From Paenirhizobium daejeonense (lineage in GTDB: Bacteria > Pseudomonadota > Alphaproteobacteria > Rhizobiales > Rhizobiaceae), in assembly GCF_014280875.1 (NCBI RefSeq), contig NZ_JACLAL010000006.1, positions 1-64,000 of the forward strand: 64,000 bases of DNA, in the 5' to 3' direction. The position numbers and the translations under genes were made by a program. Position 1 is the stretch's first letter; each line of letters begins with the position of its first letter. The notes below the pieces were generated by a model. It ran no database searches and had not been told where the DNA came from. It saw only the letters and a program-made list of their open reading frames with translations. This document shows positions 48,123 to 59,830 of this stretch, piece after piece.

Positions 48123-48557
48123 TCAGACGCCGGAATATCCGGAAGCCGCGCCGTCATCCTTGCGGGCGTTGGCCCGCTCGCGCATGAAACGGTCGAACTC
48201 TTCCTGGTCCTTGGCGCGACGAAGTTCGCGCAGATAGCTGTCGAACTCCGCACGCATTTCGTCGAGCTTGCGGCGTTCTTCTTCCATCCGGTCAAGCTCG
48301 GCCTTCCGCCAATCGTCGAAGGCTACGTTGCCGGTCGAGAAGTGGCTGCGGCCGTAGCGGCCACTGCGGCATTTCGAAAAGATACCATCGGCGGAGCGGT
48401 TCGCCTCCCGCTTGAAATCGCGGAAACGATCACCGAACAGGATATAGCCGAGCATGGCCAGACCCAGCGGCCAGAAGACCATGAAGCCGATCACCATCAG
48501 CGCGACGGTTGCCGGCGTCCAGTCCGGACGAAGCAATGCTGACTGATTCATCATCAT
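48123..48557 (-). CDS. DUF2852 membrane protein
   Basis: A 144-residue protein that I recognise as DUF2852. One hydrophobic segment (TPATVALMVIGFMVFWPLGL, continuing to about residue 41) anchors it in the membrane. The rest is a highly charged, probably coiled-coil cytoplasmic region (WRKAELDRMEEERRKLDEMR and onwards). The start is one of three successive ATG codons (48557, 48554, 48551) after GAAGGGTAA. Function unknown. It ends with its own terminator. Confidence 0.75.
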   Translation of the reverse strand: MMMNQSALLRPDWTPATVALMVIGFMVFWPLGLAMLGYILFGDRFRDFKREANRSADGIFSKCRSGRYGRSHFSTGNVAFDDWRKAELDRMEEERRKLDEMRAEFDSYLRELRRAKDQEEFDRFMRERANARKDDGAASGYSGV

Positions 48558-48692
48558 TTACCCTTCGCTTTTGCACGGGGGCGACATGCCGCCCGATGAA
48601 ATCGATGTGGTAAACGCCCTCCCCGCCTTCAAGACGAGGTCCCGGCAATTCGGGCAAGGGCCTGAATCACCCGGGGAAAATCGACAGCCCCG

Positions 48693-49973
48693 TCAGGTCG
48701 ACTTGCCGCCCTTGATGACCCTCTTGACCGGTCCCGTCTTTGCGGCAGGCGTATGCTGCTTCGCGAACGCGATGATCCGAGGCGCGATTTCCCGACGGAA
48801 ACGCGAACCGTTGAACACGCCGTAATGGCCGACATCCGGCTGCATGTAGTGCATACGCATGTTTTCCGGAATGTTGACACAAAGGGTCTGGGCCGCCTTG
48901 GTCTGGCCGACGCCGGAGATGTCGTCGTTTTCCCCTTCCACAGTCAACAGCGCCACCTTGCGGATGGCGGTTGGATTGACGGGGTTGCCACGATGGGTCA
49001 TCTCGCCCTTCGGCAGGGCATGCTTGATGAATACGGTATCGACCGTCTGCAGGTAGAACTCAGCGGTCAGGTCCATCACGGCAAGATACTCGTCGTAGAA
49101 ATCGCGATGCTTCTCGGCCGAGTCACCGTCGTTCTTGACGAGGTGCATGTAGAAGTCCTTGTGAGCGATCATGTGCCGGTCGAGGTTCATCGACATGAAA
49201 CCCGAAAGCTGCAGGAAGCCCGGATAGACCGCGCGCATGCAACCTGGGAGCGGCCATGGCACGTTCATGATGACATTGTCGCGGAACCAGTCGATCGGCT
49301 TGTTCTGCGCCAGTTCGTTAACGGCGGTCGGATTGATGCGGGTGTCGATCGGGCCGCCCATCAGGGTCATGGACGCAGGCGCCAGCGGATCATCGTTGCC
49401 TTCCATGACGGAGACGGCGGCGAGAACCGGGACCGACGGCTGGCAGACGGCCACGACATTGGTGCCCTTGCCCAGATGATGCAGGATCTCGATGACGTAG
49501 TCGATGTAATCGTCCAGATCGAAATTGCCATCCGTGACCGGCACCGTGCGGGCGTCGATCCAGTCGGTGATGTAGACATCCGCATTCTGGATCAGCGCCT
49601 CGACCGTTCCACGCAGCAGGGTGGCATAGTGGCCGGACATGGGTGCTACGATCAGGATGCGCGGTCCCTGCTCCACCGTTGGCGGGAGGTCCCGCTTGAA
49701 GTGGATGAGATTGCAGAATGGCTTCTTCCAGACGATTTCCTCGGTCACGTTCACCGTGTGACCATCGACCGTGGTGGTCGGCAGGCCGAACTCCGGTTTT
49801 CCGTAGCGCCGCGTGACGCGCTCGAAGACTTCGAGTCCCGCTGCCATCGTTCGGCCGAGGACGGTGTGGGAGAGCGGGTTCAGTGGACTGCTGTAGGCGA
49901 GCCGCATCATGTCGGCGCTCGCCCGGAAGGGGGCCATGGCCGCATGGTTCAGTTCATAGAGTTGATAGAACAT
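48693..49973 (-). CDS. phaZ: Intracellular polyhydroxyalkanoate depolymerase
   Basis: A 426-residue PhaZ of the intracellular, amorphous-PHB type. The nucleophile is Cys177 in VVAVCQPSVP, as in Cupriavidus PhaZ1, instead of the usual Ser. The family N terminus (MFYQLYELNHAAMAPFR) and the C-terminal His region (QPDVGHYGVFNGSRF) are present. It mobilises PHB storage granules. No other pha gene is adjacent. Confidence 0.93.
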   Translation of the reverse strand: MFYQLYELNHAAMAPFRASADMMRLAYSSPLNPLSHTVLGRTMAAGLEVFERVTRRYGKPEFGLPTTTVDGHTVNVTEEIVWKKPFCNLIHFKRDLPPTVEQGPRILIVAPMSGHYATLLRGTVEALIQNADVYITDWIDARTVPVTDGNFDLDDYIDYVIEILHHLGKGTNVVAVCQPSVPVLAAVSVMEGNDDPLAPASMTLMGGPIDTRINPTAVNELAQNKPIDWFRDNVIMNVPWPLPGCMRAVYPGFLQLSGFMSMNLDRHMIAHKDFYMHLVKNDGDSAEKHRDFYDEYLAVMDLTAEFYLQTVDTVFIKHALPKGEMTHRGNPVNPTAIRKVALLTVEGENDDISGVGQTKAAQTLCVNIPENMRMHYMQPDVGHYGVFNGSRFRREIAPRIIAFAKQHTPAAKTGPVKRVIKGGKST

Positions 49974-50303
49974 AGGGGCGATCGCCTTTCCGCTGCTGTC
50001 ATCCTGCGATGTTGCGCTTCATTCGTTAAAAACTAGCAGAGTTTGCATCAATGGAAACTGCTTTGTGAATTTGTCCTTTGGTGGCGGGAAAGTCCGTTCT
50101 CCAGGGTCAGAATGCCCAGGAGGGATTAATGTTTCATGGGGCAGGAAGGTTATCGATCCTATATTCCGCCGGTGCCCGAGACGAAAGGCCGGCGCGAAAT
50201 ACGCCCTGCCGCACTTGTAAGCACTGATCATCGCAATATCTTCTGACCGCACCGGGAGGCGCATTCCTCTTCCCCAGCCTCCTCCCCTAAGACAGGTTTC
50301 CAG
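49974..50303. other. Intergenic region between phaZ and the nitroreductase gene, no gene seen
   Basis: These 330 bases between divergent genes hold no supported coding frame or RNA gene. The phaZ and nitroreductase promoters should lie here, but I could not identify convincing elements or a strong repeat. Confidence 0.5.
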
Positions 50304-50900
50304 ATGACGAGCAGCAACAACCGCCACTCCGAATATTCCATCCACCCGATGTTCCTGGACCGCTGGTCGCCCCGCGCCTTTACCGGCGAGGCGATGTCGG
50401 AGGCGGATCTTCTGACCATTCTGGAGGCAGCGCACTGGGCACCATCGGGGAGCAATTATCAGCCTTGGCGTTTCGTCTATGCGCTGAACACCGCTCCCGA
50501 ATGGGAGACGTTTCTGGGGCTGCTGGTCGAGTCGAACCAGGTGTGGGCCAAGTCCGCGTCGGCGCTGGTCTTCCTGTTTTCCGATACGCTGAGCCGGCGC
50601 GATGACGGCTCCGAGCCCCGCCCTTTCCGCAGCCACAGTTTCGATACCGGCGCGGCATGGGCGTTGCTTGCGCTTCAGGCGATGCATTCGGGATATGCCG
50701 CGCATGCCATGGGCGGCGTCGATTTCGAGCGCGCCGTCGAGGTTCTCGGGGCGCCGTCTGGTTATCGCGCCGAGGCGGCCGTTGCCATCGGGCATCGTGG
50801 CGATAAGTCGTTGTTACCACCGACGCTTCAGGAACGGGAGGTTCCCAACCAGCGCAAACCGCTTTCCGCAGTTACCTTCAGCGGCGGCTTCAAGGCCTGA
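50304..50900 (+). CDS. Nitroreductase family flavoprotein
   Basis: A 198-residue FMN-dependent oxidoreductase. The family pattern is visible: RWSPRAFTGEAMSEADLLTILEAAHWAPSG split across the N terminus, SNYQPWRFVY for FMN binding, and AAVAIGHRGDKSLLP near the C terminus. The natural substrate is unknown; nitroaromatics or quinones are common in vitro. It stands alone, divergent from phaZ. Confidence 0.87.
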   Translation: MTSSNNRHSEYSIHPMFLDRWSPRAFTGEAMSEADLLTILEAAHWAPSGSNYQPWRFVYALNTAPEWETFLGLLVESNQVWAKSASALVFLFSDTLSRRDDGSEPRPFRSHSFDTGAAWALLALQAMHSGYAAHAMGGVDFERAVEVLGAPSGYRAEAAVAIGHRGDKSLLPPTLQEREVPNQRKPLSAVTFSGGFKA

Positions 50901-50968
50901 AGTTCGGCACATCGGCCCGGAAATATGTGAGGATCTCAGGCGAGTTTGAGATGTAGATTCACAAAATC

Positions 50969-51004
50969 AAAGCCCCGTGTGTCGATCCGGACCCACGGGG
51001 CTTT
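50969..51004. terminator. Hairpin terminator between the nitroreductase gene and gyrB
   Basis: AAAGCCCCGTG (50969-50979) pairs with CACGGGGCTTT (50994-51004). The T-rich continuation is better on the minus strand (TTTGATTTTG), so it may mainly serve gyrB, but it can fold on both strands between these convergent genes. Confidence 0.7.
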
Positions 51005-51021
51005 AGCAAACATTAACCGAA

Positions 51022-51037
51022 TGTTTCACGTGAATCA
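51022..51037. other. parS: parS-like ParB binding site 1
   Basis: TGTTTCACGTGAATCA matches the universal parS 16-mer (TGTTTCACGTGAAACA) at 15 of 16 positions. The same 16 bases occur at 59810-59825. An inverted, one-mismatch copy of its central 14 bases follows at 51049-51062, between this site and the gyrB stop. Confidence 0.7.
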
Positions 51038-51072
51038 TTTCTTAGCCGGATTCACATGAAACTTACTCGTTA

Positions 51073-53508
<2,436 letters not shown>

Positions 53509-53646
53509 TCAGCAATCTTTCCAGTCAGGATGTTCAAAGCGTCGATATCGAATCAGCGCCATCGAGCACATCGACTATAGGAGGTTTGACGCAAGTTCCA
53601 AAGGCAGGCCGCGCGAAACCCGTGGATATGGCGGCCATAGAGCGTT

Positions 53647-54012
53647 TCAAGCCGGCTTTTTTGCGGCTTCTAGGACTTCATTGAGTTGCTTTAGCACATC
53701 GGGCGGTAGGGTGCGAATCCTGCGGGCGAGTTCATTGGCAAAAACCGTATATTCCGCCGGCAATCCCGCCGTATCCACGACCACCCTTGGATGAGACACG
53801 CCCGCAATGGCGAAAAGCTCCTCCGCCTCATCCCAGATGATGTTGAAATAGCCGGCGACACGCTGGAGGAAATCGAAATTCGGCTTGCCCTTGCGGCCGT
53901 GTTCGAGCGCGGAAAGATAGGCCGGGGAGACCCCGATAGCGGCGGCCATCTCCTTCTGGGAGACGCCCTTCCTTTCCCGCAAGCGTCGCAGAGCCTCGCC
54001 GAACGGCGTCAT
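53647..54012 (-). CDS. XRE-family transcriptional regulator
   Basis: A 121-residue protein with an N-terminal Cro/C1-type helix-turn-helix (FGEALRRLRERKGVSQKEMAAAIGVSPAYLSALEHG) and a short C-terminal region of unknown function. The start overlaps the smr stop by 4 bases, so it is the last gene of a tightly packed tim44-mltA-smr-xre series on the minus strand. Its targets are unknown. Confidence 0.88.
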   Translation of the reverse strand: MTPFGEALRRLRERKGVSQKEMAAAIGVSPAYLSALEHGRKGKPNFDFLQRVAGYFNIIWDEAEELFAIAGVSHPRVVVDTAGLPAEYTVFANELARRIRTLPPDVLKQLNEVLEAAKKPA

Positions 54013-54572
54013 CCGCGGTCTCCCCTGCCCCGCGACAGGCGAACATAGAGCGCACCGTCGCCACCATGCTGACGCGCAGCCGTCTCATAGGACGAGATGA
54101 GAAAGCGGAATTCGGGCTTGGAAAACCAGAGCGGCACCGAGCGCTTCAGTGCGCCGTCGCTGCCCATCGAGCGCCCCTTGCCGGTGATTACCAGCACATG
54201 CCGAAGCCCCCGGTCATGGGCGCGCAGGAGAAAATCGAGGAGAATGCCGTGCGCCTCGCTCTGGATCATACCATGAAGATCGATGCGGGCCTCAAGCGCA
54301 AGGTGACCGCGCGAGAGTTTGCGCTTGACCGGTTTTTCGAGCGGATGATGGATGCCGCCGGGCTTTTTCTGCGCGGCCTGAGTTTCAGCTGCATCGCCAA
54401 CAGGAACTGACGAAGCCGAAAATATTCCTTTGCTCTCTGGTGTCGGCTCGACGAATATCTCCTCGAACTCGGCCAGTTCCTCGAGACGCCCGGGCATGGG
54501 CCTCGTCGACCGGGCGACCTTGCCCCAGAGTATACGATCTTCTGCGCTGAGTTTTCCCTTGCCCTTCACCAA
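54009..54572 (-). CDS. Smr domain protein (possible DNA/RNA endonuclease)
   Basis: A 187-residue stand-alone Smr protein. The C-terminal domain has the LDxH-type motif IDLHGM and the HVLVITGKGRS loop typical of small MutS-related domains, which have nicking or RNA-cleaving activity. The N-terminal half is charged and of low complexity. It overlaps mltA by 7 bases and the xre gene by 4 bases. Confidence 0.88.
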   Translation of the reverse strand: MVKGKGKLSAEDRILWGKVARSTRPMPGRLEELAEFEEIFVEPTPESKGIFSASSVPVGDAAETQAAQKKPGGIHHPLEKPVKRKLSRGHLALEARIDLHGMIQSEAHGILLDFLLRAHDRGLRHVLVITGKGRSMGSDGALKRSVPLWFSKPEFRFLISSYETAARQHGGDGALYVRLSRGRGDRG

Positions 54573-55690
54573 CCGAACCTCGACGCCGCCTCTTTCGGGA
54601 CGAGTATATAGAAGTCTGCGGCATTTCGCACGGCACCGGCGCGTTCACCGGCATCGTCACCGGAGCCGGTAAAGATGTCGCCCCGCGCCGGGCCTACGAT
54701 GGCCGACCCGGTATCGAGCGCCAGCATCAGCCGGGCGAAGGGTTGTCCGTCATCGAGGCGGGTCAAGGTCTCGGAGCGGATGAAGAAGGGAAAGCCGAAA
54801 CTGTGGATCAGCCTGTCGACCGCCAGCGAACGGCCTGCGGCCAGCGGCACCTTGGCCGCTGCGATCGGACCAAGATTGGTGTCCGACACTTCGGCCTCGC
54901 GGAAGAAGATATAGGACCGGTTGTGCCAGAGGATCTCATCCACCCTTTCAGGATGATCTGCGAGCCATGCACGAATGGACTGCATCGAAATCCCGGCAAG
55001 CGGCAATTCGCCGGTATCAACCAGAAGCTTGCCGATGCCGGAGAACGGATGTCCGGCCTTGGCAGCATAGGTGATGCGACCGATACGACCATCGGCATAG
55101 CGAAGCCGGGCAGCACCCTGAACGTGAACGTAGAAGACATCCACCTTCGATCGCGCCCAGGCTATCTCCAGACCTCTGCCTTCAAGATAGCCTTCGTCGA
55201 TGGTCCGGCGATCGGGATAGGGTGAAATAACACCACTCTCCGAACGCGCGAACATATAGCTCGCGTCCATATCGGCAGGGCGATTGCCATCATCCAGATC
55301 GACGAGATCGTCGGGACGCCTGTAGAAAGGAAAGCGGAACTCGTCGTCCCGCTCGGCCCGCACTTCAACTTCCGGCTCATAGAAAGCAGTGACGAAACCC
55401 CGCCCCCCGTTTTCCGGCTCGATGAGGAAGGGCCGACATTCCGCTTCGAAAAAGCTCCGTGCTTCCGCAGCGCTCGATGGAGCGAACTCGGCCGCACTGT
55501 CCAGAAGCGGCAAAAGGTCGCTGGAAGACAGACCTGTCGAGCCCGTACGGTAGGGTTTCACATTCTTTATATGCTGGCGGCAAGCCGCCATAGCATCAAA
55601 CAGTGGAGACGGGTCGTCGAAGGCCCAACCCTCCAGATCGGCGAAAGCGACCGGCTTCAGCCGGAATGATGATGCCGACGCGCCGGTCAT
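54566..55690 (-). CDS. MltA-domain murein lytic transglycosylase, no visible export signal
   Basis: A 374-residue protein with the MltA barrel and 3D domains: FVTAFYEPEVEV, FYVHVQGAARLRYADG, and the C-terminal LALDTGSAIVGPARGDIFTGSGDDAG carrying the catalytic Asp. Such enzymes cleave the glycan strand of peptidoglycan and are normally exported. Here the N terminus (MTGASASSFRLKPVAFADLEGW) has neither a hydrophobic signal nor a lipobox, and the start is constrained by a 4-base overlap with the tim44-like gene. Either export uses another route or the true start differs. Confidence 0.88.
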   Translation of the reverse strand: MTGASASSFRLKPVAFADLEGWAFDDPSPLFDAMAACRQHIKNVKPYRTGSTGLSSSDLLPLLDSAAEFAPSSAAEARSFFEAECRPFLIEPENGGRGFVTAFYEPEVEVRAERDDEFRFPFYRRPDDLVDLDDGNRPADMDASYMFARSESGVISPYPDRRTIDEGYLEGRGLEIAWARSKVDVFYVHVQGAARLRYADGRIGRITYAAKAGHPFSGIGKLLVDTGELPLAGISMQSIRAWLADHPERVDEILWHNRSYIFFREAEVSDTNLGPIAAAKVPLAAGRSLAVDRLIHSFGFPFFIRSETLTRLDDGQPFARLMLALDTGSAIVGPARGDIFTGSGDDAGERAGAVRNAADFYILVPKEAASRFGW

Positions 55691-56385
55691 AGTTCGGATT
55701 CGGTCGCGACCAGCTTCCAGTTAGGATCGCGCGAACGGATGTCACGGGCGAAGGTCCAGAGATCGTTGACCTCGGAAACAGCTTCGGCATCACCATCGAT
55801 CAGCTTGCCGGCCTTGTCATAGGTTGCGGTGATCAACTGGCAGACGATGCGAACAGTCACCTGCTCCTCACTCTCCTTCATGGCCGCCTGAATTATGTCC
55901 GCCTTCTCGATGCCGACGAAGGTGGACTTCACCACCTCACCACGCGCTTCGCGCTCGGAGATCGCGGCCTCGAAACCTTCCAGAACCTCACGGGAAAGCA
56001 GGCTCTTCAGGGTTTTCCGATCGCCGTCGGCATAGGCCATGACGATCATCTCGTAGGCCATCCGGGCGCCGTTCAGGAATTCCTTCGGATTGAAGCTGGG
56101 GTCCTGCTTGACCACTTCGCGCAGAGATTCGTTCAGCTCGCTGCCCGGAGTGGCAAAGGCATCCACTGCGGCGAAACGTTCATCGACGCCCTGTTCATCG
56201 CGACGCGGCAGAGTGACGACCTTGCCGTCATCACTACCGGGACCCTTGGCAAGATCGCGGGGGGAATAGGGATCGAAAGGTGGCTTCTCGTTGCCGGTAC
56301 GGCGACCAAGTACGCTACGCAGCTGCAGGAAAATCAGGACTGCCGCCACCAGAAAAAAGATAGTCACAAAGTCGTTCGATCCCAT
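55687..56385 (-). CDS. Tim44/TimA-domain membrane protein
   Basis: A 232-residue protein with one N-terminal membrane segment (FVTIFFLVAAVLIFLQLRSV, about residues 6-25), a polar linker and a C-terminal Tim44-like domain (FLNGARMAYEMIVMAYADGDRKTLKSLLS through DLWTFARDIRSRDPNWKL). This is the alphaproteobacterial relative of the mitochondrial import factor Tim44; in bacteria its role is unclear. It heads the series with mltA, smr and xre and is divergent from fxsA. Confidence 0.88.
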   Translation of the reverse strand: MGSNDFVTIFFLVAAVLIFLQLRSVLGRRTGNEKPPFDPYSPRDLAKGPGSDDGKVVTLPRRDEQGVDERFAAVDAFATPGSELNESLREVVKQDPSFNPKEFLNGARMAYEMIVMAYADGDRKTLKSLLSREVLEGFEAAISEREARGEVVKSTFVGIEKADIIQAAMKESEEQVTVRIVCQLITATYDKAGKLIDGDAEAVSEVNDLWTFARDIRSRDPNWKLVATESEL

Positions 56386-56537
56386 GGCAATCCGTCGGCC
56401 CTGTTTAAATTCCTGCTTGTGAGACCCATATAGTCTGCATATGCCAATGATTCAAATAGCGAAGTGCTTTCACTTCCGCTTGAAATCATTCCGGACGATG
56501 GATACCGGAAGCCTCAGAGAAGGATAAAGGACCACCG

Positions 56538-57032
56538 ATGCGCGTGCCGCTCGCCATTCTATTGCTGATGCCTTTTGCCGAGATTGCCACATTCGTGCTG
56601 GTTGGAAAGGCGATTGGCGTCCTCGCGACACTCGGATTGACGCTTCTTGCGGTCTTTGCCGGACTTGCGCTTTTGCGCATCCAAGGAGCGGGTATTCTTC
56701 AGCGCCTGCAGAAAGACACCCAGACAAACCAGAATCCGGGACGCGAAATCGTCCATGGGGCGATGATCGTCGTGGCGGCAATCCTGCTGATCATTCCGGG
56801 CTTCCTGACAGATATCGTCGGTATCCTGCTTTTCGTTCCCTTCGTGCGCGATTTCATCTGGTCCTTCATCGGTCCCCGCGTTACCGTCTTTCGAACCAGC
56901 AGCTTCAGTTACCAGGGCGCCGGCGGGGAAACATCTCGCCCCAAGGACGGTCCGATCATCGATCTGGACGAAGACGATTTCCAGCGCGGCGCGAACCGGC
57001 AGTCTCCATGGTCGCTCGGAAAAGATCAGTGA
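56538..57032 (+). CDS. fxsA: FxsA family membrane protein
   Basis: A 164-residue inner-membrane protein with three to four hydrophobic segments (residues about 4-25, 28-47, 76-96 and 98-112) and an acidic C-terminal tail ([12 protein letters not shown]). E. coli FxsA over-expression relieves phage T7 exclusion by the F plasmid; the normal role is unknown. The ATG at 56538 follows AGAGAAGGATAAAGGACC. It lies upstream of secB. Confidence 0.88.
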   Translation: MRVPLAILLLMPFAEIATFVLVGKAIGVLATLGLTLLAVFAGLALLRIQGAGILQRLQKDTQTNQNPGREIVHGAMIVVAAILLIIPGFLTDIVGILLFVPFVRDFIWSFIGPRVTVFRTSSFSYQGAGGETSRPKDGPIIDLDEDDFQRGANRQSPWSLGKDQ

Positions 57033-57135
57033 CCCCACCCCGAAAAAGGCCACGGACGGCTCAAGGCGTAAGGGTTGTAAGCATCCGGTCGAAATGATAG
57101 ACGGCCATAGCAATTCAATGCGTGAGGAAGCCCCA

Positions 57136-57612
57136 ATGGCCAACGAAAATCAGGGAACCGCAAGTCCTTCCCTCAACATACTTGCCCAGTACATCAAGGA
57201 CCTGTCCTTCGAGAACCCCGGCGCACCGCGGTCGCTGCAGGCGCGTGACAAGGCTCCCGCCATCAACATCAATGTTAACGTCAACGCGAACCCGCTGACC
57301 GAGTCCGATTTCGACGTGATTCTGTCGCTCAGCGCGGAAGCCAAGGACGGCGACAAGGTCGTCTTCGCAGCCGAACTGGTTTATGGCGGCGTCTTCCGTA
57401 TCACCGGTTTTCCGCAGGAACACATGCTGCCGGTCCTCTTCATCGAGTGCCCGCGCCTTCTGTTCCCGTTCGCCCGCCAGATCATTGCTGACGCCACCCG
57501 CAATGGCGGCTTCCCGCCGCTGATGATCGATCCGATCGACTTCGCGCAGATGTTCACCCAGCGCGTTGCCGAAGAACAGGCTCGCGCCAAGGTTCAGGCT
57601 GTTCCGAACTGA
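57136..57612 (+). CDS. secB: Protein-export chaperone SecB
   Basis: A 158-residue chaperone that keeps pre-proteins unfolded and delivers them to SecA. Characteristic segments are [63 protein letters not shown] (shown here as [13 protein letters not shown] and [13 protein letters not shown]) and [12 protein letters not shown]. The ATG at 57136 follows GAGGAAG; an ATG at 57094 is less likely. A bidirectional terminator follows. Confidence 0.97.
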   Translation: MANENQGTASPSLNILAQYIKDLSFENPGAPRSLQARDKAPAININVNVNANPLTESDFDVILSLSAEAKDGDKVVFAAELVYGGVFRITGFPQEHMLPVLFIECPRLLFPFARQIIADATRNGGFPPLMIDPIDFAQMFTQRVAEEQARAKVQAVPN

Positions 57613-57640
57613 TCTTCGGATATGACAGATCATGGAAATC

Positions 57641-57667
57641 AAAAGGCCCGGTTTTACCGGGTCTTTT
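57641..57667. terminator. Bidirectional terminator between secB and dnaQ
   Basis: AAAAGGCCCGGT, a short loop, and ACCGGGTCTTTTT form an A/T-flanked stem (one G-U pair) between convergent secB and dnaQ, 4 bases from the dnaQ stop. Confidence 0.88.
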
Positions 57668-57671
57668 TCGT

Positions 57672-58373
57672 TCAACTGTATTTTGACCAGATCGCCTTGT
57701 CGCCGAGACGACCGAGCAAGCCCGCATGTTTCTCCGCTTCGGCTTCACTCACGCGTGCCGCAAGCGGTCGCGAGCGTTGATAGGAAACCTCGACGACTTC
57801 GGTTTCGCTGCCGCTGCTTGCGCTGCCCCGCATTTCGGACTGCACCAGACCGAAAGCTGCCTGACGGCCTCCCAGCATTTCGATGTAGACTTCGGCGAGC
57901 AGTTCGGAGTCGAGAAGCGCTCCGTGCTTCGTGCGATGCGAATTGTCGATACCGTATCGACGGCAAAGCGCATCAAGCGAGTTCGGTCCCATGGGATGCT
58001 TGCGGCGCGCGAGCGCCAGCGTATCAATCACCATTTCCCCCGGCACCGGGGGAAGACCGAGCCGATCGAATTCGGCATTGATGAAGTTCATGTCGAAGGT
58101 CGCGTTATGCGCCACCCACTTCGCTCCATCGAAAAACTCGATGAGATCGTTGACGATATCGGCGAAGGGCGGCTTGTCTTTCAGGGACTCGTCGGTGATC
58201 CCGTGAACAGCAAGAGCGTCGGGGTGCACCTTACGGTCGCCCGGATTGATATAGACATGAAAGCTTCTCCCGGACGGGAAATGGTTCACGAGTTCGATCC
58301 CGCCGATTTCGATGACCCGGTCATTCTTGAATTCAAGGCCGGTGGTTTCCGTATCGAATACGATCTCGCGCAT
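57672..58373 (-). CDS. dnaQ: DNA polymerase III epsilon subunit (3'-5' proofreading exonuclease)
   Basis: A 233-residue DEDDh exonuclease. Exo I is VFDTETTGLE, Exo II is HNATFDMNFINAE, and the conserved catalytic His/Asp region is HGALLDSELLAEVY. The C-terminal tail would contact the polymerase alpha subunit. The ATG at 58373 directly abuts the coaE stop. The dnaQ-coaE-aroE-maf order is conserved in alphaproteobacteria near the origin. Confidence 0.96.
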   Translation of the reverse strand: MREIVFDTETTGLEFKNDRVIEIGGIELVNHFPSGRSFHVYINPGDRKVHPDALAVHGITDESLKDKPPFADIVNDLIEFFDGAKWVAHNATFDMNFINAEFDRLGLPPVPGEMVIDTLALARRKHPMGPNSLDALCRRYGIDNSHRTKHGALLDSELLAEVYIEMLGGRQAAFGLVQSEMRGSASSGSETEVVEVSYQRSRPLAARVSEAEAEKHAGLLGRLGDKAIWSKYS

Positions 58374-58973
58374 TCACGCCTCCGATTTCGCCTGCCGACG
58401 CAGGGTTTCAATAATGTCCTGAACCTGTTTTCGTGCGGCCTCAAGCCCACGCCCGGTATCGATCACGTAATCGGCCCGTCGGCGCTTTTCGGCATCCGGT
58501 ACCTGCCGCCCAAGGATCATTTCGAATTTCTCGGGCGTCATCCCCGGTCGTTCCAGAACCCGCTTGCGCTGTATCTCCGGATCGCAGCTTACGACCACAA
58601 CGACATCCACGCGTTTTTCGGCACCGGTCTCGTAAAGCAGCGGAATATCGAGAACGACCATGTCCGCGGCAGATTCACGCGCTGCCTTCAGGAATGCAAG
58701 TTCCCGTTCGCGTACAAGCGGATGAACGATGGATTCGAGAAGTTTGAAATTAGCCGGATTCTTCGCCAGATTCCTTGAAAGCTCGGAACGATCCACCTCA
58801 CCATTGCGGATGCTCCCGGGAAAGGCCGCCTCGATCGGTATAACCGCCTCGCCACGATAAAGTTCATGCACGACCTGATCGGAATCGTTCACCGAGATAC
58901 CGGCGTCGGCAAACATCTTCGCCGTGGTCGATTTGCCCATGCCGATCGATCCGGTGAGTCCGATGACGATCAT
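58374..58973 (-). CDS. coaE: Dephospho-CoA kinase
   Basis: A 199-residue P-loop kinase for the last step of coenzyme A synthesis. Walker A is [28 protein letters not shown] and [11 protein letters not shown] are family signatures. Its ATG overlaps the aroE stop by 4 bases. Confidence 0.96.
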   Translation of the reverse strand: MIVIGLTGSIGMGKSTTAKMFADAGISVNDSDQVVHELYRGEAVIPIEAAFPGSIRNGEVDRSELSRNLAKNPANFKLLESIVHPLVRERELAFLKAARESAADMVVLDIPLLYETGAEKRVDVVVVVSCDPEIQRKRVLERPGMTPEKFEMILGRQVPDAEKRRRADYVIDTGRGLEAARKQVQDIIETLRRQAKSEA

Positions 58974-59830
58974 TCATGCGCCTCCATGTCCGCGATGACG
59001 AGATTGCGCAATTCCTCATCCACCACCGGTGTGCGGCCGAACCACTTTTCGAAACCTGGAACGGCTTGATGTAACAGCATGCCCAGACCATCGACCGTCG
59101 CCAGACCTTTTGCCTCCGCCTGCTTCAGGATCGGTGTCATCAGCGGAACATAGACGATGTCGGTCACTACGGCCGATGGCAGAAGCCGTTCGAAAGGCAT
59201 CTCGTCGACGGCTCCACCATCCATGCCAAGCGACGTTGTGTTGATAAAGAGGCCAGCGCCTTCGCATACCTCGCCAAGCGCCGCCATCGGATGGGCATGG
59301 ATCGCTGGGCCGAACCGGTCGGCCAGTTCCACCGCTCTTTCCACCGAACGATTGACGATGTTGATTTCCCCGATACCGCGATCCCGCACCGCCTGAACCA
59401 CGGCGCGACTGGCACCACCCGCGCCCAGAATCACCGCCCGATCCACATTCTCCCATCCTGGATGACCTGCATCGAGACTGGCGGTAAAACCGATACCGTC
59501 GGTATTGGTGGCGTTCAGCCTGCCCTCTTCCATCCAGAGGGTGTTGGCAGCCCCGAGTTCTTCGGCCAAGGCATCCGGTACATCGGCAAGCCGACACGCG
59601 GCTTCCTTGTGCGGTATGGTCACATTGCCCCCGCGAAAACCGGAGGTGCCCCTCTTCAGGTCCGCGATAAACGCCTCGAAATATTCCGGGCTGACTGCCA
59701 CGGGCTCATAACTCCCCTCGATCCCGAACCTCCTCAGCCAGTGCCGGTGGATGAGCGGAGACCGTGAGTGCTTTATCGGATAGCCGACAACGAAAGCTTG
59801 GTTAACAAATGTTTCACGTGAATCAGCCAT
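58970..59830 (-). CDS. aroE: Shikimate dehydrogenase
   Basis: A 286-residue NADPH enzyme of aromatic amino-acid synthesis. Shikimate binding is seen in [13 protein letters not shown], the catalytic Lys in [10 protein letters not shown], and the cofactor loop in [14 protein letters not shown]. The start at 59830 (MADSRETF) overlaps the maf stop by 8 bases, and the parS-like 16-mer 59810-59825 is embedded in its second to seventh codons. Confidence 0.96.
   Translation of the reverse strand: MADSRETFVNQAFVVGYPIKHSRSPLIHRHWLRRFGIEGSYEPVAVSPEYFEAFIADLKRGTSGFRGGNVTIPHKEAACRLADVPDALAEELGAANTLWMEEGRLNATNTDGIGFTASLDAGHPGWENVDRAVILGAGGASRAVVQAVRDRGIGEINIVNRSVERAVELADRFGPAIHAHPMAALGEVCEGAGLFINTTSLGMDGGAVDEMPFERLLPSAVVTDIVYVPLMTPILKQAEAKGLATVDGLGMLLHQAVPGFEKWFGRTPVVDEELRNLVIADMEAHE
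59810..59825. other. parS: parS-like ParB binding site 2
   Basis: Exactly the same 16 bases as at 51022-51037 (TGTTTCACGTGAATCA), one mismatch from consensus parS. It overlaps the maf stop codon and the first codons of aroE, so it must satisfy coding as well as any binding constraint. It lies about 1.5 kb from the probable origin. Confidence 0.68.

Noticed and set aside
48753..50036. 427-codon plus-strand frame opposite phaZ
   Set aside because: Antisense shadow; the translated sequence is Val/His/Arg/Asp-rich and unlike any family.
51023..51062. Inverted repeat after gyrB as an intrinsic terminator
   Set aside because: The 14-base stem is not followed by a T-run; a better terminator lies at 50969-51004, and the left arm matches parS.
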